A DNA stretch of 63,460 bases from Pontibacillus yanchengensis (GCF_009856295.1 NZ_WMEU01000011.1:1-63460); one strand, 5' to 3'. Shown: positions 24,213 to 33,338, counted from the first letter of the stretch. Numbers and translations are program-made. The notes: generated from the sequence alone by a model not told the origin.

Positions 24213-24491
24213 TTAGCGTTTTGTTTTCTTGTCATCGCCACCATGGCCTTTAAACGTACGTGTTGGTGCGAATTCGCCAAGTTTATGACCTACCATGTCT
24301 TCTGTAACATAAACAGGTACATGTTTGCGTCCATCATATACTGCGATTGTGTGTCCAACAAAATTAGGGAAAATTGTAGAACGACGAGACCAAGTTTTGA
24401 TCACCTGATGCTTGTTATCTTCGTTTAATGATTCTACTTTCTTCATCAAGTGATCATCGACGAAAGGTCCTTTCTTTAGGCTACGTCCCAT
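24213..24491 (-). CDS. rpsS: Small ribosomal subunit protein uS19
   Basis: uS19 is in the 30S head beside uS13. The ATG at 24491 gives the standard 92 residues beginning MGRSLKKGPFVDDHLMKKV. The longer frame to 24518 spans a GGGAGG ribosome binding site and was rejected. The FVGHTIAVYDGRKHVPVYV and KLGEFAPTRTFKGH blocks are present. Confidence 0.97.
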   Translation of the reverse strand: MGRSLKKGPFVDDHLMKKVESLNEDNKHQVIKTWSRRSTIFPNFVGHTIAVYDGRKHVPVYVTEDMVGHKLGEFAPTRTFKGHGGDDKKTKR

Positions 24492-24545
24492 GAATTTACC
24501 TCCCTTCGTGTTTGACAATAAGAATATTGCTTATTATCAAGCATA

Positions 24546-25376
24546 TTATTTCTTACGACGACGAACGATATATTTATCAGTATCTTTGTTACGTTTACGA
24601 GTCTTCTTACCAAGAGTAGGTTTACCCCATGGAGACATTGGAGAAGGAAGACCGATTGGCGCGCGTCCTTCACCACCACCGTGTGGGTGATCAACTGGGT
24701 TCATAACAGAACCACGAACAGTTGGACGTACACCTTTCCAACGAGAGCGTCCAGCTTTACCTACAGTGATAAGTTCATGTTCTAGGTTACCAACTTGCCC
24801 TACAGTTGCGCGGCAAGTACCAAGAATCAAGCGAACTTCGCCTGAAGTTAAGCGAACTAGTGTATATTTACCTTCACGTCCAAGGATTTGAGCCTGCGCA
24901 CCTGCTGAACGAGCTAGCTGTCCACCGTGACCTGGCTTCAACTCAATGTTGTGAATAGTAGTACCTACAGGAATGTCTTTCAACGGAAGAGCGTTACCTA
25001 CTTTGATGTCTGCTTCCTCACCAGCAATAATAGTAGTATCTACTTTAAGGCCTTTAGGAGCAAGGATATAACGCTTTTCACCATCAACATAGTTGATTAA
25101 TGCAATGTTAGCGGAACGGTTTGGATCGTACTCGATGCTAGCAACGCGGCCTGGTATTCCATCTTTGTCGCGATTGAAGTCGATTTTACGATATTGACGC
25201 TTATGACCTCCGCCTTGATGACGAACTGTTAGACGACCTTGGTTATTACGTCCACCTTTGTTATGAAGTGGAGTTAACAAGGATTTTTCTGGTTGATCAG
25301 TTGTGATTTCGCTGAAATCAGAACCTGACATAAACCGACGACCGTTTGTGGTTGGTCTATATTTTTTAATCGCCAT
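24546..25376 (-). CDS. rplB: Large ribosomal subunit protein uL2
   Basis: uL2 is essential for subunit joining and lies near the peptidyl transferase centre. The 276-residue protein has NNQGRLTVRHQGGGHKR-type N-terminal sequence, the central RNA-binding folds, and the conserved C-terminal PVDHPHGGGEGRAPIG with the functionally critical His. All expected blocks are intact. Confidence 0.98.
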   Translation of the reverse strand: MAIKKYRPTTNGRRFMSGSDFSEITTDQPEKSLLTPLHNKGGRNNQGRLTVRHQGGGHKRQYRKIDFNRDKDGIPGRVASIEYDPNRSANIALINYVDGEKRYILAPKGLKVDTTIIAGEEADIKVGNALPLKDIPVGTTIHNIELKPGHGGQLARSAGAQAQILGREGKYTLVRLTSGEVRLILGTCRATVGQVGNLEHELITVGKAGRSRWKGVRPTVRGSVMNPVDHPHGGGEGRAPIGLPSPMSPWGKPTLGKKTRKRNKDTDKYIVRRRKK

Positions 25377-25410
25377 CTGTTTACCCTCCTTTATTGTTGA
25401 AGTTTATTTA

Positions 25411-25701
25411 TTATGCACCTTCGAAGAATTCAAGGTCTTGGCTATCTTCAGTTAACGTTACAATAGCTTTTTTACTATCTGAACGGTAACCTCCATAACG
25501 ACCCATACGCTTGAATTTACCTTTAGTGTTCATTGTGTTTACTTTTTCAACTTTAACATCAAAGATTGTTTGAATAGCTTCTTTGATTTCAGTCTTATTT
25601 GAATCTGCATCAACTTCGAATGTATATTTTTTCTCAGCCATTATATCAGCAGATTGTTCTGTGATAATGGGGCGCTTAATAATATCACGTGGATCTTTCA
25701 T
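25411..25701 (-). CDS. rplW: Large ribosomal subunit protein uL23
   Basis: uL23 is at the tunnel exit and docks trigger factor and SRP. The 96-residue protein has DIIKRPIITEQSADIMAEKKYTF split over the first strand and helix, KTEIKEAIQTIFDVKVEKVNTMN and MGRYGGYRSDSKKAIVTL. Its first base is shared with the rplD stop (25701). Confidence 0.97.
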   Translation of the reverse strand: MKDPRDIIKRPIITEQSADIMAEKKYTFEVDADSNKTEIKEAIQTIFDVKVEKVNTMNTKGKFKRMGRYGGYRSDSKKAIVTLTEDSQDLEFFEGA

Positions 25702-26321
25702 TATGCAAGCACCTCCCCTGCTTTTTCAGCTGCTTCTTTAGTTAAAATCAGCTTGTCATGCGTTAGCAAGTCAAGTACATTTACTTGATCAAGTGTTACG
25801 GCTTTAACACCAGGAATGTTGTTAGAAGAACGAACAACGTTTTCGTCATGGTCAACTGTAACAATTAGAGCTTCTTTTGCACTAAGTCCGTTTAGTAGGT
25901 TCGCAACTTCTTTTGTCTTTGGAGCTTCAAGTGAAAGACTCTCAAGTACGAAAAGGTCATTGCTTGCTGCTTTTTCAGAAAGAGCAGATTTTAGAGCTAA
26001 ACGACGTACTTTTTTAGGTAGCTTGTAGCTGTAACTGCGTGGTGTAGGACCAAATACAGTACCACCACCTACCCATTGTGGTGAACGGATGGAACCTTGA
26101 CGAGCACGTCCTGTTCCTTTTTGACGCCACGGTTTGCTTCCTCCGCCACTTACTTCTGATCTGTTCTTAACTTCATGAGTACCTTGACGTAATGATGCGC
26201 GTTGCATCAATACAGTCTCATGCATAACATGTTCATTTGGTTCAATACCAAAAACGGCATCAGCTAATTCTACATCACCAACTTGAGAACCGCTTTGGTT
26301 ATAAAGTGTTATTTTAGGCAT
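25701..26321 (-). CDS. rplD: Large ribosomal subunit protein uL4
   Basis: uL4 reaches the exit tunnel with a long loop and in several bacteria regulates the S10 operon. The 206-residue protein has VKNRSEVSGGGSKPWRQKG and TGRARQGSIRSPQWVGGG in the loop and LPKKVRRLALKSALSEKA after it. It overlaps rplW by one base. Whether it acts on the leader at 27374-27412 cannot be read from sequence. Confidence 0.97.
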   Translation of the reverse strand: MPKITLYNQSGSQVGDVELADAVFGIEPNEHVMHETVLMQRASLRQGTHEVKNRSEVSGGGSKPWRQKGTGRARQGSIRSPQWVGGGTVFGPTPRSYSYKLPKKVRRLALKSALSEKAASNDLFVLESLSLEAPKTKEVANLLNGLSAKEALIVTVDHDENVVRSSNNIPGVKAVTLDQVNVLDLLTHDKLILTKEAAEKAGEVLA

Positions 26322-26346
26322 GACTTATCCTCCCTTCGTTTTGTAA

Positions 26347-26976
26347 TTAATGGACCGCGCTTGGGCCTGTAATTTTAACGTAAGATTTCTTCGCACCAGG
26401 TACATTACCTTTAACAAGTAGAAGGTTACGTTCTTCGTCTACTTTAACAACCTCAAGGTTTTGGATTGTTACTGTTCTAGCACCCATTTGACCAGGTAGT
26501 TTTTTACCTTTGAAAACGTGCATAGAGTTAATGTCACCCATTGTACCTGGACGACGGTGGTAACGAGAACCGTGTGTTAGTGGTCCAGTGGATTGGTTAT
26601 GGCGCTTGATTGCACCTTGGAAACCTTTCCCCTTAGAAGTACCAGTAACATCAATTTTGTCTCCAGCTGCAAATACGTTTACAGAAACCTCTTGACCCAT
26701 TTCGTAGTCTTCAAGGTTTGTATCACGGAATTCACGAATGAAGCGCTTAGGAGTTGTTTCAGCTTTTTCAACATGGCCTTTAACAGGCTTGTTAGCTAAC
26801 TTTACGCGCTTTTCAGCGAATCCTAACTGGATTGCTTCATATCCATCATTTTCAACTGTTTTCTTTTGAAGAACAACGTTTGGTTCTGCTTGAATAACAG
26901 TTACTGGTGTTAACTCGCCATTGTCATTGAAAAGCTGAGTCATACCAATTTTACGACCTAAGATTCCTTTCGTCAT
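26347..26976 (-). CDS. rplC: Large ribosomal subunit protein uL3
   Basis: uL3 is an assembly initiator whose loop approaches the peptidyl transferase centre. The 209-residue protein begins MTKGILGRKIGMTQLF and has KGKGFQGAIKRHNQSTGPLTHGS (in two parts) and the RRPGTMGDI segment of the loop with the Gln-containing GQMGARTVTIQNL. Length and order match Bacillus. Confidence 0.98.
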   Translation of the reverse strand: MTKGILGRKIGMTQLFNDNGELTPVTVIQAEPNVVLQKKTVENDGYEAIQLGFAEKRVKLANKPVKGHVEKAETTPKRFIREFRDTNLEDYEMGQEVSVNVFAAGDKIDVTGTSKGKGFQGAIKRHNQSTGPLTHGSRYHRRPGTMGDINSMHVFKGKKLPGQMGARTVTIQNLEVVKVDEERNLLLVKGNVPGAKKSYVKITGPSAVH

Positions 26977-27006
26977 CCGTTACACCTCCTATTTCGTTCG
27001 TATTAT

Positions 27007-27315
27007 TTATAATTTAATTTCAATGTCCACTCCGGATGGTAAATCTAAACGCATTAGTGAGTCAACCGTTTGTGGTGTTGGATTAACAATGTCAATCAAA
27101 CGTTTATGCGTACGCATTTCAAATTGCTCACGAGCATCTTTGAATTTATGTGTAGCACGTAGAATCGTATAGATAGATCGATCTGTAGGAAGCGGGATTG
27201 GACCAGATACATTAGCACCGGAACGCTTCGCTGTGTCTACGATTTTTTCAGCGGATTGATCAAGAATACGGTGATCATACGCCTTTAAACGGATACGGAT
27301 TTTCTCTTTTGCCAT
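27007..27315 (-). CDS. rpsJ: Small ribosomal subunit protein uS10 (NusE)
   Basis: uS10 belongs to the 30S head and, with NusB, to the boxA antitermination complex. From the ATG at 27315 it has 102 residues starting MAKEKIRIRLKAYDHRILDQ. A longer frame to 27372 is an artefact spanning the AAGGAGGG ribosome binding site. VSGPIPLPTDRSIYTILRA and the C-terminal LPSGVDIEIKL are conserved. It heads the S10-spc-alpha superoperon, preceded by a structured leader and promoter. Confidence 0.98.
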   Translation of the reverse strand: MAKEKIRIRLKAYDHRILDQSAEKIVDTAKRSGANVSGPIPLPTDRSIYTILRATHKFKDAREQFEMRTHKRLIDIVNPTPQTVDSLMRLDLPSGVDIEIKL

Positions 27316-27373
27316 TATTTTCCCTCCTTTTTTCGCCCATTTTAGTAATAGACATTCTCCGCGAAAATTCATC

Positions 27374-27412
27374 CTGACCGCCCTGCCATGGCAAAGGGGC
27401 CGGGTGTGTCAG
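27374..27412 (-). promoter_or_regulatory. S10-operon leader hairpin
   Basis: On the minus strand CTGAC and CCGGCCC can pair with GGGCGG and TCAG around a loop that includes the palindrome TGCCATGGCA, about 60 nt upstream of rpsJ. S10-operon leaders of Bacilli are known or predicted to be structured and L4-responsive. Assignment to a particular leader family needs a covariance search. Confidence 0.55.
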
Positions 27413-27452
27413 CAACCTTTCGCTTCATCGCCTTTTATGACCAACATTATTC

Positions 27453-27481
27453 ATTATAATAAATAGTTAGTCCATATGCAA
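27453..27481 (-). promoter_or_regulatory. Promoter of the S10-spc-alpha superoperon
   Basis: TTGCAT (27481-27476), a 17-bp spacer and a perfect TATAAT (27458-27453) on the minus strand give a start site near 27446. The leader is about 130 nt long. Confidence 0.8.
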
Positions 27482-28182
27482 GAGTGAATTCAATATTCAT
27501 CGAATGAATTCGCACTTTTAATATTATACAAATCATATAGACACAAATCAAGGGGGTAATTATAATTTCTATCATTTCTTATAGTTTTAGATTCTGATTT
27601 CGAGTTTCTTCTATTATAATGTGTTGATTTGTTATTACTCTTTTTACTATGAAAATGCTCACTAATCTATTACCCTCTGAAGATTTGTGGATTATGTACT
27701 TCTAAAACTAGACACCCACTCAAAATAGTCTCCCTAATCCTTAATCCCTTAATTATCATTTGTTAACCTTTCCATAACTATTGAACATAAGAACTAGAAA
27801 ATGATAGCAGCAGAATAAATCGGGTACTTTTTAAGCTTGGGTACTAACCGTAAATGCCGAATGAAGCCCCCCAGCTTTTCGAAACAGGATTGCTACTCCC
27901 CATGGTACATACTCCATTGCAACCATAATCATGCTGTTACTTATTTCAAGATATATAAACAAGTAATATGTAAATCAAGGTTGAATAGATCGGTTAAAGA
28001 ATAACCCAGTGGTTTCAGTTTAGCTAATTAGTGCAGAGGATTGCTGCAGAATATAGAGGATAATAAATCTTACCATACTGGAGATTTAAAAAAAGAGTTA
28101 TGCGATACTAGCGAAAAGAACACCAGTCGATACGGATACGTAATCCATAAGTCACCACTTTTAAAATTTGATATACAAGAAC
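27482..28182. other. Long AT-rich gap without recognisable gene
   Basis: No credible gene, tRNA or repeat was found in these 700 bp. B. subtilis has ybaC between tuf and rpsJ; here I see no trace of it. The only structure noted is an inverted repeat GAATTCA / TGAATTC at about 27486-27510, just upstream of the S10 promoter, where it could affect promoter activity. A small plus-strand frame near 28041 runs into the adjacent repeat and does not look like a protein. Confidence 0.6.
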
Positions 28183-28332
28183 AAAAGCGCAAGCGCCCCC
28201 TTAGAGGCGTAAAAACTGGATGCAACGTATGAGATAAAGGAAACACGAAGAGCGCAAACGTTCGATGTTGATTTATTATAAGGAGATGCAGGAAGATTAC
28301 TAGTCGCTGCGCTCTGGAGCTGGACGTGGCCC
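28183..28332 (+). repeat. Interspersed MITE-like repeat, copy C
   Basis: This is the cleanest full-length short copy (about 150 bp). The left end is AAAAGCGCAAGCGCCC. The middle has GATAAAGGAAACACGAAGAG and TTCGATGTTGATTTATTATA, and the right end is GCTCTGGAGCTGGACG. AGCGCAAGCGCC on the left and the complement of GCTGGAGCT-type sequence on the right form imperfect terminal inverted repeats. It lies downstream of the tuf terminator. Confidence 0.75.
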
Positions 28333-28387
28333 CTATACATATTAAGTTATACACAAGCCAACCTTTTTATAGTACGCTAGACAACGA

Positions 28388-28422
28388 AAAAAAGCAGTGA
28401 GCTTGAAAGCTCACTGCTTTTA
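28388..28422 (-). terminator. Terminator of tuf (end of the str operon)
   Basis: A perfect 15-bp stem (AAAAGCAGTGAGCTT and its complement, two-base loop) lies 15 bp downstream of the tuf stop, with T-runs on both strands. Confidence 0.92.
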
Positions 28423-28436
28423 ATAATCTTTAAAGA

Positions 28437-29627
28437 TTACTCAACGATTTTAGAAACAACGCCAGCGCCTACTGTACGTCCGCCTTCACGGATTGAGAAC
28501 TTAGTACCATCTTCGATAGCGATTTTGGAGATAAGCTCAACATCCATTTCAACGTTGTCACCAGGCATAACCATTTCAACGCCTTCAGGTAGCTGAATAA
28601 CGCCAGTTACGTCTGTAGTACGGAAATAGAACTGTGGGCGATAGTTGTTGAAGAATGGAGTATGACGTCCACCTTCTTCTTTAGAAAGTACATAAACCTC
28701 AGCTTTGTACTTATGGTGTGGAGTAATCGTACCTGGCTTAGCAAGTACTTGTCCACGGTTGATGTCGTCACGGTTCACACCACGTAGTAGTGCACCGATA
28801 TTGTCACCAGCTTCTGCATAGTCAAGAAGCTTACGGAACATTTCTACACCAGTAACAGTAGTCTTGAATGCTTGTTCTGCCATACCGATGATTTCAACGT
28901 CGTCACCAACTTTGATAGTTCCGCGCTCAACACGACCAGTAGCAACAGTACCACGGCCTGTGATTGAGAATACGTCCTCAATAGGCATCATGAATGGCTT
29001 GTCGTGGTCACGTTCTGGAGTTGGGATGTACTCATCAACAGCTTCCATAAGTTCGAAGATACGGTTAACATACTCTTCGTCACCTTCAAGTGCTTTTAGA
29101 GCAGAACCTTTTACAACTGGTACGTCATCGCCAGGGAATTCGTACTCAGATAGAAGATCGCGAACTTCCATTTCAACTAGTTCTAGAAGTTCTTCGTCGT
29201 CTACCATGTCAGTTTTGTTAAGGAATACTGCAATAGCAGGTACACCAACCTGACGAGAAAGTAGGATGTGCTCACGAGTTTGTGGCATTGGTCCGTCAGC
29301 TGCAGAGACAACTAGGATCGCACCGTCCATTTGTGCTGCACCAGTAATCATGTTTTTAACATAGTCAGCGTGCCCTGGGCAGTCAACGTGTGCATAGTGA
29401 CGGTTGTCAGTTTCGTACTCAACGTGTGCAGTCGCGATTGTGATTCCACGCTCGCGCTCTTCTGGAGCACCGTCGATTTGGTCATATGCCATTGCTGTAC
29501 CTGAACCTGAACGATTGTGTAGGCATGTAGTGATTGCTGCAGTTAATGTAGTTTTACCATGGTCAACGTGTCCAATTGTCCCGATATTGACGTGGGCCTT
29601 GGAACGGTCAAATTTTTCTTTACCCAT
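28437..29627 (-). CDS. tuf: Elongation factor Tu
   Basis: EF-Tu delivers aminoacyl-tRNA to the ribosome. All 396 residues are present. G-boxes are visible: GHVDHGKT (about 19-26), the RGITI switch, DCPGH (about 81-85) and NKTD (about 136-139), then domains II and III to VGAGVVSKIVE. The segment after switch-helix alpha-1 reads TTCLHNRSGSG where B. subtilis, from memory, has TTVLHKKSGKG; this is a mild divergence. It has its own promoter after fusA and a strong terminator. Confidence 0.98.
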   Translation of the reverse strand: MGKEKFDRSKAHVNIGTIGHVDHGKTTLTAAITTCLHNRSGSGTAMAYDQIDGAPEERERGITIATAHVEYETDNRHYAHVDCPGHADYVKNMITGAAQMDGAILVVSAADGPMPQTREHILLSRQVGVPAIAVFLNKTDMVDDEELLELVEMEVRDLLSEYEFPGDDVPVVKGSALKALEGDEEYVNRIFELMEAVDEYIPTPERDHDKPFMMPIEDVFSITGRGTVATGRVERGTIKVGDDVEIIGMAEQAFKTTVTGVEMFRKLLDYAEAGDNIGALLRGVNRDDINRGQVLAKPGTITPHHKYKAEVYVLSKEEGGRHTPFFNNYRPQFYFRTTDVTGVIQLPEGVEMVMPGDNVEMDVELISKIAIEDGTKFSIREGGRTVGAGVVSKIVE

Positions 29628-29688
29628 TAAAAACTTCCTCCTTTAAATATGCAAAGTTATAATTATAAACTAAATTTATTTGTGGCAT

Positions 29689-29723
29689 AGAATCGAAACG
29701 ATGTCTACACACGAATCGATTCT
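29689..29723 (-). other. Inverted repeat in the tuf leader
   Basis: AGAATCGA and its exact complement are separated by 19 bases and lie in the 5' untranslated region of tuf between promoter and ribosome binding site. No T-run follows, so it is not a terminator; a stabilising or regulatory stem is possible. Confidence 0.45.
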
Positions 29724-29729
29724 ATACTT

Positions 29730-29759
29730 ACAATACAAGTTATACTTGAAGTTCGTCAA
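29730..29759 (-). promoter_or_regulatory. Promoter of tuf
   Basis: TTGACG (29759-29754), an 18-bp spacer and TATTGT (29735-29730) lie directly after the fusA stop. B. subtilis tufA likewise has a promoter of its own inside the str operon. Confidence 0.6.
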
Positions 29760-29767
29760 AAAATCAA

Positions 29768-31846
29768 TTATTGACCAGAATTTTTCTTAACAATTTCTTC
29801 AGAAATGCTCTTCGGTACTTCTTCATAGTGAGAGAAGTGCATTGTGTACGTTCCACGACCTTGCGTGTTGGAACGTAAGCTCGTTGCATAACCAAACATT
29901 TCAGAAAGTGGTACGAAAGCTTTTACAAGCTGAGCAGAACCACGAGTATCCATACCTTCTACACGTCCACGACGGGAAGTTACGTCACCCATGATATCAC
30001 CCATGTACTCTTCTGGAATAACGATCTCAACTTTCATCATTGGCTCAAGAAGAACTGGTTTACACTTGTTCTTCGCTTCTTTAAGAGCCATAGAAGCTGC
30101 AACTTTATAAGCCATTTCATTGGAGTCAACATCGTGGTAAGAACCATCAAATAGAGTCGCTTTAATATCGATTAATGGATAACCAGCAACAACCCCATTT
30201 TCCATAGCTTCTCCAATACCTTGTTGAACAGATGCGATGTATTCACGAGGAATTACACCACCAACGATTTTGTTGTTGAACTCAAAGCCAGCGCCTTCTT
30301 CGTTTGGTTCGAATGTAACCCAAACGTGACCGTATTGTCCACGACCACCAGACTGACGTACGAATTTACCTTCAACATCAGCTGAGCCACGGAACGTTTC
30401 ACGGTAAGCAACTTGTGGGTTACCAATGTTCGCTTCTACCTTGAACTCAACCTTCAAACGGTCAACGATAACGTCAAGGTGAAGTTCACCCATACCAGAG
30501 ATAATCGTTTGTCCTGTTTCTACGTTTGTTTCTGTTTTGAAAGTAGGGTCTTCTTCAGCTAGCTTCGTTAGAGCAACTGCCATCTTGTCTTGGTCTGCTT
30601 TAGATTTCGGCTCAATGGCAACTGAGATAACTGGGTCAGGGAAGTCCATGGATTCAAGAATAACAAGGTTCTTTTCATCACAAAGTGTGTCACCTGTTGC
30701 AGTATCTTTCAAACCAACACCAGCTGCGATATCTCCTGCATATACTTCGGAGATCTCTTGACGGGAGTTTGCGTGCATTTGTAGGATACGACCTACACGC
30801 TCACGCTTATCCTTAGTAGAGTTTCTTACGTATGAACCGGAGCTTAGAACACCAGAGTACACACGGAAGAATGTTAGTTTACCAACGTAAGGGTCCGTCA
30901 TAACCTTAAAGGCTAGTGCAGAGAATGGTTCTTTGTCGTCTGGACGACGAACAACTTCTTCTTCTGTACGTGGAACGAAACCTTCGATTGGTGGCACATC
31001 AAGAGGTGAAGGTAGATAATCGATGACCGCATCAATTAGTAACTGTACACCTTTATTCTTGAATGCAGAACCGCAAAGTACTGGATAGAAATCAACGCTT
31101 AGGGTAGCTTTACGAATAGCTTTCATAAGCTCATCGTTAGAGATTTCTTCTCCTTCAAGGTACTTCATCATTAGATCCTCATCTGATTCTGCAACACCTT
31201 CAACTAGCTTTCCGCGATATTCATCAGCAATTTCCTTGTGGCTGTCAGGGATTTCACGAGCTTCAGCACGTGTCCCTAAATCATCAAGGTAATAGTATGC
31301 TTGCATTCCGATTAGGTCAATTACACCTTCGAAATGATCCTCTGCACCAATCGGCAGTTGGATTGGGTGTGCATTAGCACCTAAACGATCTTGTAGTGTA
31401 CCTACGGAGTAAAGGAAATCAGCTCCTACTTTGTCCATCTTGTTAACGAAAACAATACGTGGAACACCGTAAGTAGTAGCCTGACGCCATACTGTTTCAG
31501 TTTGTGGTTCAACACCTGACTGTGCATCAAGTACTGCCACGGAACCGTCAAGTACACGAAGGGAACGTTCAACTTCAACTGTGAAGTCTACGTGTCCAGG
31601 AGTATCGATAATGTTAATACGATGATCCTTCCACTGAGCTGTTGTCGCAGCTGAAGTGATTGTAATTCCGCGTTCTTGTTCCTGTGACATCCAGTCCATT
31701 TGAGAAGCACCTTCGTGTGTTTCTCCTAGCTTGTGAATGCGTCCTGTGTAGAAAAGAATACGCTCGGTAGCAGTTGTTTTACCCGCATCAATGTGCGCCA
31801 TGATACCAATGTTACGTGTCTTCTCCAAGGAGAACTCTCTTGGCAT
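29768..31846 (-). CDS. fusA: Elongation factor G
   Basis: EF-G is the translocase GTPase. The 692-residue protein has AHIDAGKTT, the RGITITSA switch, DTPGHVDF and NKMDKVGADF, followed by domains II-V with GRGQYGHVWV and the C-terminal VPLSEMFGYATSLRSNTQGRG (in two parts). Length matches Bacillus EF-G. It lies between rpsG and tuf. Confidence 0.98.
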   Translation of the reverse strand: MPREFSLEKTRNIGIMAHIDAGKTTATERILFYTGRIHKLGETHEGASQMDWMSQEQERGITITSAATTAQWKDHRINIIDTPGHVDFTVEVERSLRVLDGSVAVLDAQSGVEPQTETVWRQATTYGVPRIVFVNKMDKVGADFLYSVGTLQDRLGANAHPIQLPIGAEDHFEGVIDLIGMQAYYYLDDLGTRAEAREIPDSHKEIADEYRGKLVEGVAESDEDLMMKYLEGEEISNDELMKAIRKATLSVDFYPVLCGSAFKNKGVQLLIDAVIDYLPSPLDVPPIEGFVPRTEEEVVRRPDDKEPFSALAFKVMTDPYVGKLTFFRVYSGVLSSGSYVRNSTKDKRERVGRILQMHANSRQEISEVYAGDIAAGVGLKDTATGDTLCDEKNLVILESMDFPDPVISVAIEPKSKADQDKMAVALTKLAEEDPTFKTETNVETGQTIISGMGELHLDVIVDRLKVEFKVEANIGNPQVAYRETFRGSADVEGKFVRQSGGRGQYGHVWVTFEPNEEGAGFEFNNKIVGGVIPREYIASVQQGIGEAMENGVVAGYPLIDIKATLFDGSYHDVDSNEMAYKVAASMALKEAKNKCKPVLLEPMMKVEIVIPEEYMGDIMGDVTSRRGRVEGMDTRGSAQLVKAFVPLSEMFGYATSLRSNTQGRGTYTMHFSHYEEVPKSISEEIVKKNSGQ

Positions 31847-31891
31847 GAATTCTTCTCCTTCCTATTGGGTGGTATAGTGTTGGTTTCGCTA

Positions 31892-32362
31892 TTACCAGCG
31901 ATAGTGAGCAAATGCTTTGTTTGCTTCAGCCATTTTGTGAACATCTTCGCGTTTCTTAACAGAAGCGCCAGTGTTGTTCGCAGCGTCTAGAATTTCATTA
32001 GCTAAACGCTCTTCCATTGTTTTCTCACCGCGAAGACGAGAATAATTCACGACCCAACGTAGTCCTAGTGCTTGACGACGCTCAGGGCGTACTTCAACTG
32101 GTACCTGATAGTTAGATCCACCTACACGACGTGCTCTAACCTCAAGTACTGGCATTACGTTTTTAAGTGCTTGTTCAAAAGTTTCCATAGCGTCATTTCC
32201 GCTACGCTCTTGTACAAGATCGAAAGCTTTGTAAAGAATTTTTTGCGCTTTACCGCGTCGTCCGTCCACCATGATTTGGTTGATAAGGCGAGTTACAAGC
32301 TTTGAGTTGTACATTGGGTCCGGTAAGACATCACGCTTTGGTACTGGTCCTTTACGTGGCAT
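31892..32362 (-). CDS. rpsG: Small ribosomal subunit protein uS7
   Basis: uS7 nucleates assembly of the 30S head. From the ATG at 32362 it has 156 residues starting MPRKGPVPKRDVLPD. The longer frame to 32380 covers the AAGGAGGGGG ribosome binding site. The beta-ribbon (ARRVGGSNYQVPVEVRPERR in part) and the C-terminal MAEANKAFAHYRW are intact. It lies between rpsL and fusA. Confidence 0.97.
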   Translation of the reverse strand: MPRKGPVPKRDVLPDPMYNSKLVTRLINQIMVDGRRGKAQKILYKAFDLVQERSGNDAMETFEQALKNVMPVLEVRARRVGGSNYQVPVEVRPERRQALGLRWVVNYSRLRGEKTMEERLANEILDAANNTGASVKKREDVHKMAEANKAFAHYRW

Positions 32363-32423
32363 ATGTCCCCCTCCTTTCAAGAGTAGTTACTATTTTTTTA
32401 TCTAACATGCATCGAGTCATGCA

Positions 32424-32837
32424 TTACTTTTTAGGCTTTTTCGTTCCGTACTTGGAACGACCTTGCATACGGCCTTCAACACCTGCTGTATCAAGTGCGC
32501 CACGAACGATGTGGTAACGCACACCTGGTAAGTCCTTAACACGACCGCCACGGATAAGAACAACACTGTGCTCTTGTAGGTTGTGGCCAATACCAGGGAT
32601 ATACGCAGTAACCTCAATGCTGTTTGTCAAACGAACACGTGCATATTTACGAAGTGCAGAGTTCGGTTTCTTTGGTGTTAGTGTCCCAACACGCGTGCAA
32701 ACACCACGCTTTTGAGGTGATGAAAGATCAGTAAAACGCTTTTTAAAGCTATTGTAACCTTTGTTTAGGGCTGGAGAGTCAGACTTTTTCGTCTTAGAAA
32801 CACGCCCTTTGCGTACTAATTGGTTAATAGTAGGCAT
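32424..32837 (-). CDS. rpsL: Small ribosomal subunit protein uS12
   Basis: uS12 monitors decoding and contacts EF-Tu and EF-G. The 137-residue protein has TPKKPNSALRKYARVRL and GGRVKDLPGVRYHIVRG. The lysines where streptomycin-resistance substitutions arise are unchanged, so the wild-type form is predicted. AGGGAGG precedes the ATG. An AACCAC/GTGGTT hairpin lies in the 109-bp spacer after rplGB. Confidence 0.98.
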   Translation of the reverse strand: MPTINQLVRKGRVSKTKKSDSPALNKGYNSFKKRFTDLSSPQKRGVCTRVGTLTPKKPNSALRKYARVRLTNSIEVTAYIPGIGHNLQEHSVVLIRGGRVKDLPGVRYHIVRGALDTAGVEGRMQGRSKYGTKKPKK

Positions 32838-32946
32838 TCTATTTTCCTCCCTTCAAATCTAATTGAGTAAAACCACACATCCAGGTGGTTCATAAATAGG
32901 CAAAAAACAAAGCTTTCGCGAATGACAGAATCATACCGCCAAAACT

Positions 32947-33198
32947 TCACTGCTTTATCGCCACTACAGCTGCTCCAACGTCGATCCCACAAGCTCTTCC
33001 TAATTTATTCATAGAATCTACTTGTGTAACTGGAGTTGTTAGCTCCTCGGCAAGACGCAGAACTCTAGTAGTTACTTGCTGTTCAGCATCTTCAGCAATG
33101 ATAACTTCTTGAACTTTACCATGTTTCATAGCTTTCATGGTTTGTTTAGTTCCGATGACTATATTCGGCTTGGCCTGTGCTACTTTTTCATAAGACAT
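32947..33198 (-). CDS. rplGB: L7Ae-family ribosomal protein (YbxF / RplGB)
   Basis: The protein belongs to the L7Ae/L30e kink-turn RNA-binding family and corresponds to B. subtilis YbxF. The ATG at 33198 preceded by GGAGGATA gives 83 residues; a frame open to 33255 has no counterpart in the family. Motifs are VIGTKQTMKAMKHGKVQEVIIA (in two parts) and the C-terminal GRACGIDVGAAVVAI loop that contacts the kink-turn. It is the first gene of the str operon, behind a strong promoter. Confidence 0.92.
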   Translation of the reverse strand: MSYEKVAQAKPNIVIGTKQTMKAMKHGKVQEVIIAEDAEQQVTTRVLRLAEELTTPVTQVDSMNKLGRACGIDVGAAVVAIKQ

Positions 33199-33245
33199 AT
33201 AAAATATCCTCCAAAGTAACAAGGATAAATGGAAGCACCTTGAAT

Positions 33246-33274
33246 ATAGTATCACTCACCTATCGTAATGTCAA
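33246..33274 (-). promoter_or_regulatory. Promoter of the str operon (rplGB-rpsL-rpsG-fusA)
   Basis: Perfect TTGACA (33274-33269), a 17-bp spacer and TACTAT (33251-33246) lie 48 bp upstream of rplGB. No terminator was found between rpoC and this promoter, so rpoBC transcripts may continue into the str operon. Confidence 0.8.
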
Positions 33275-33338
33275 CGTAGTTTGAATGATTTTTTCAAGAT
33301 ACTTCCGTAATTATCACTTGCAACATCAACTTAATGAT

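Noticed and set aside
28041..28232. 63-codon plus-strand frame between rpsJ and tuf
   Set aside because: Its C-terminal third is the left end of repeat copy C, there is no good ribosome binding site, and composition is not protein-like.
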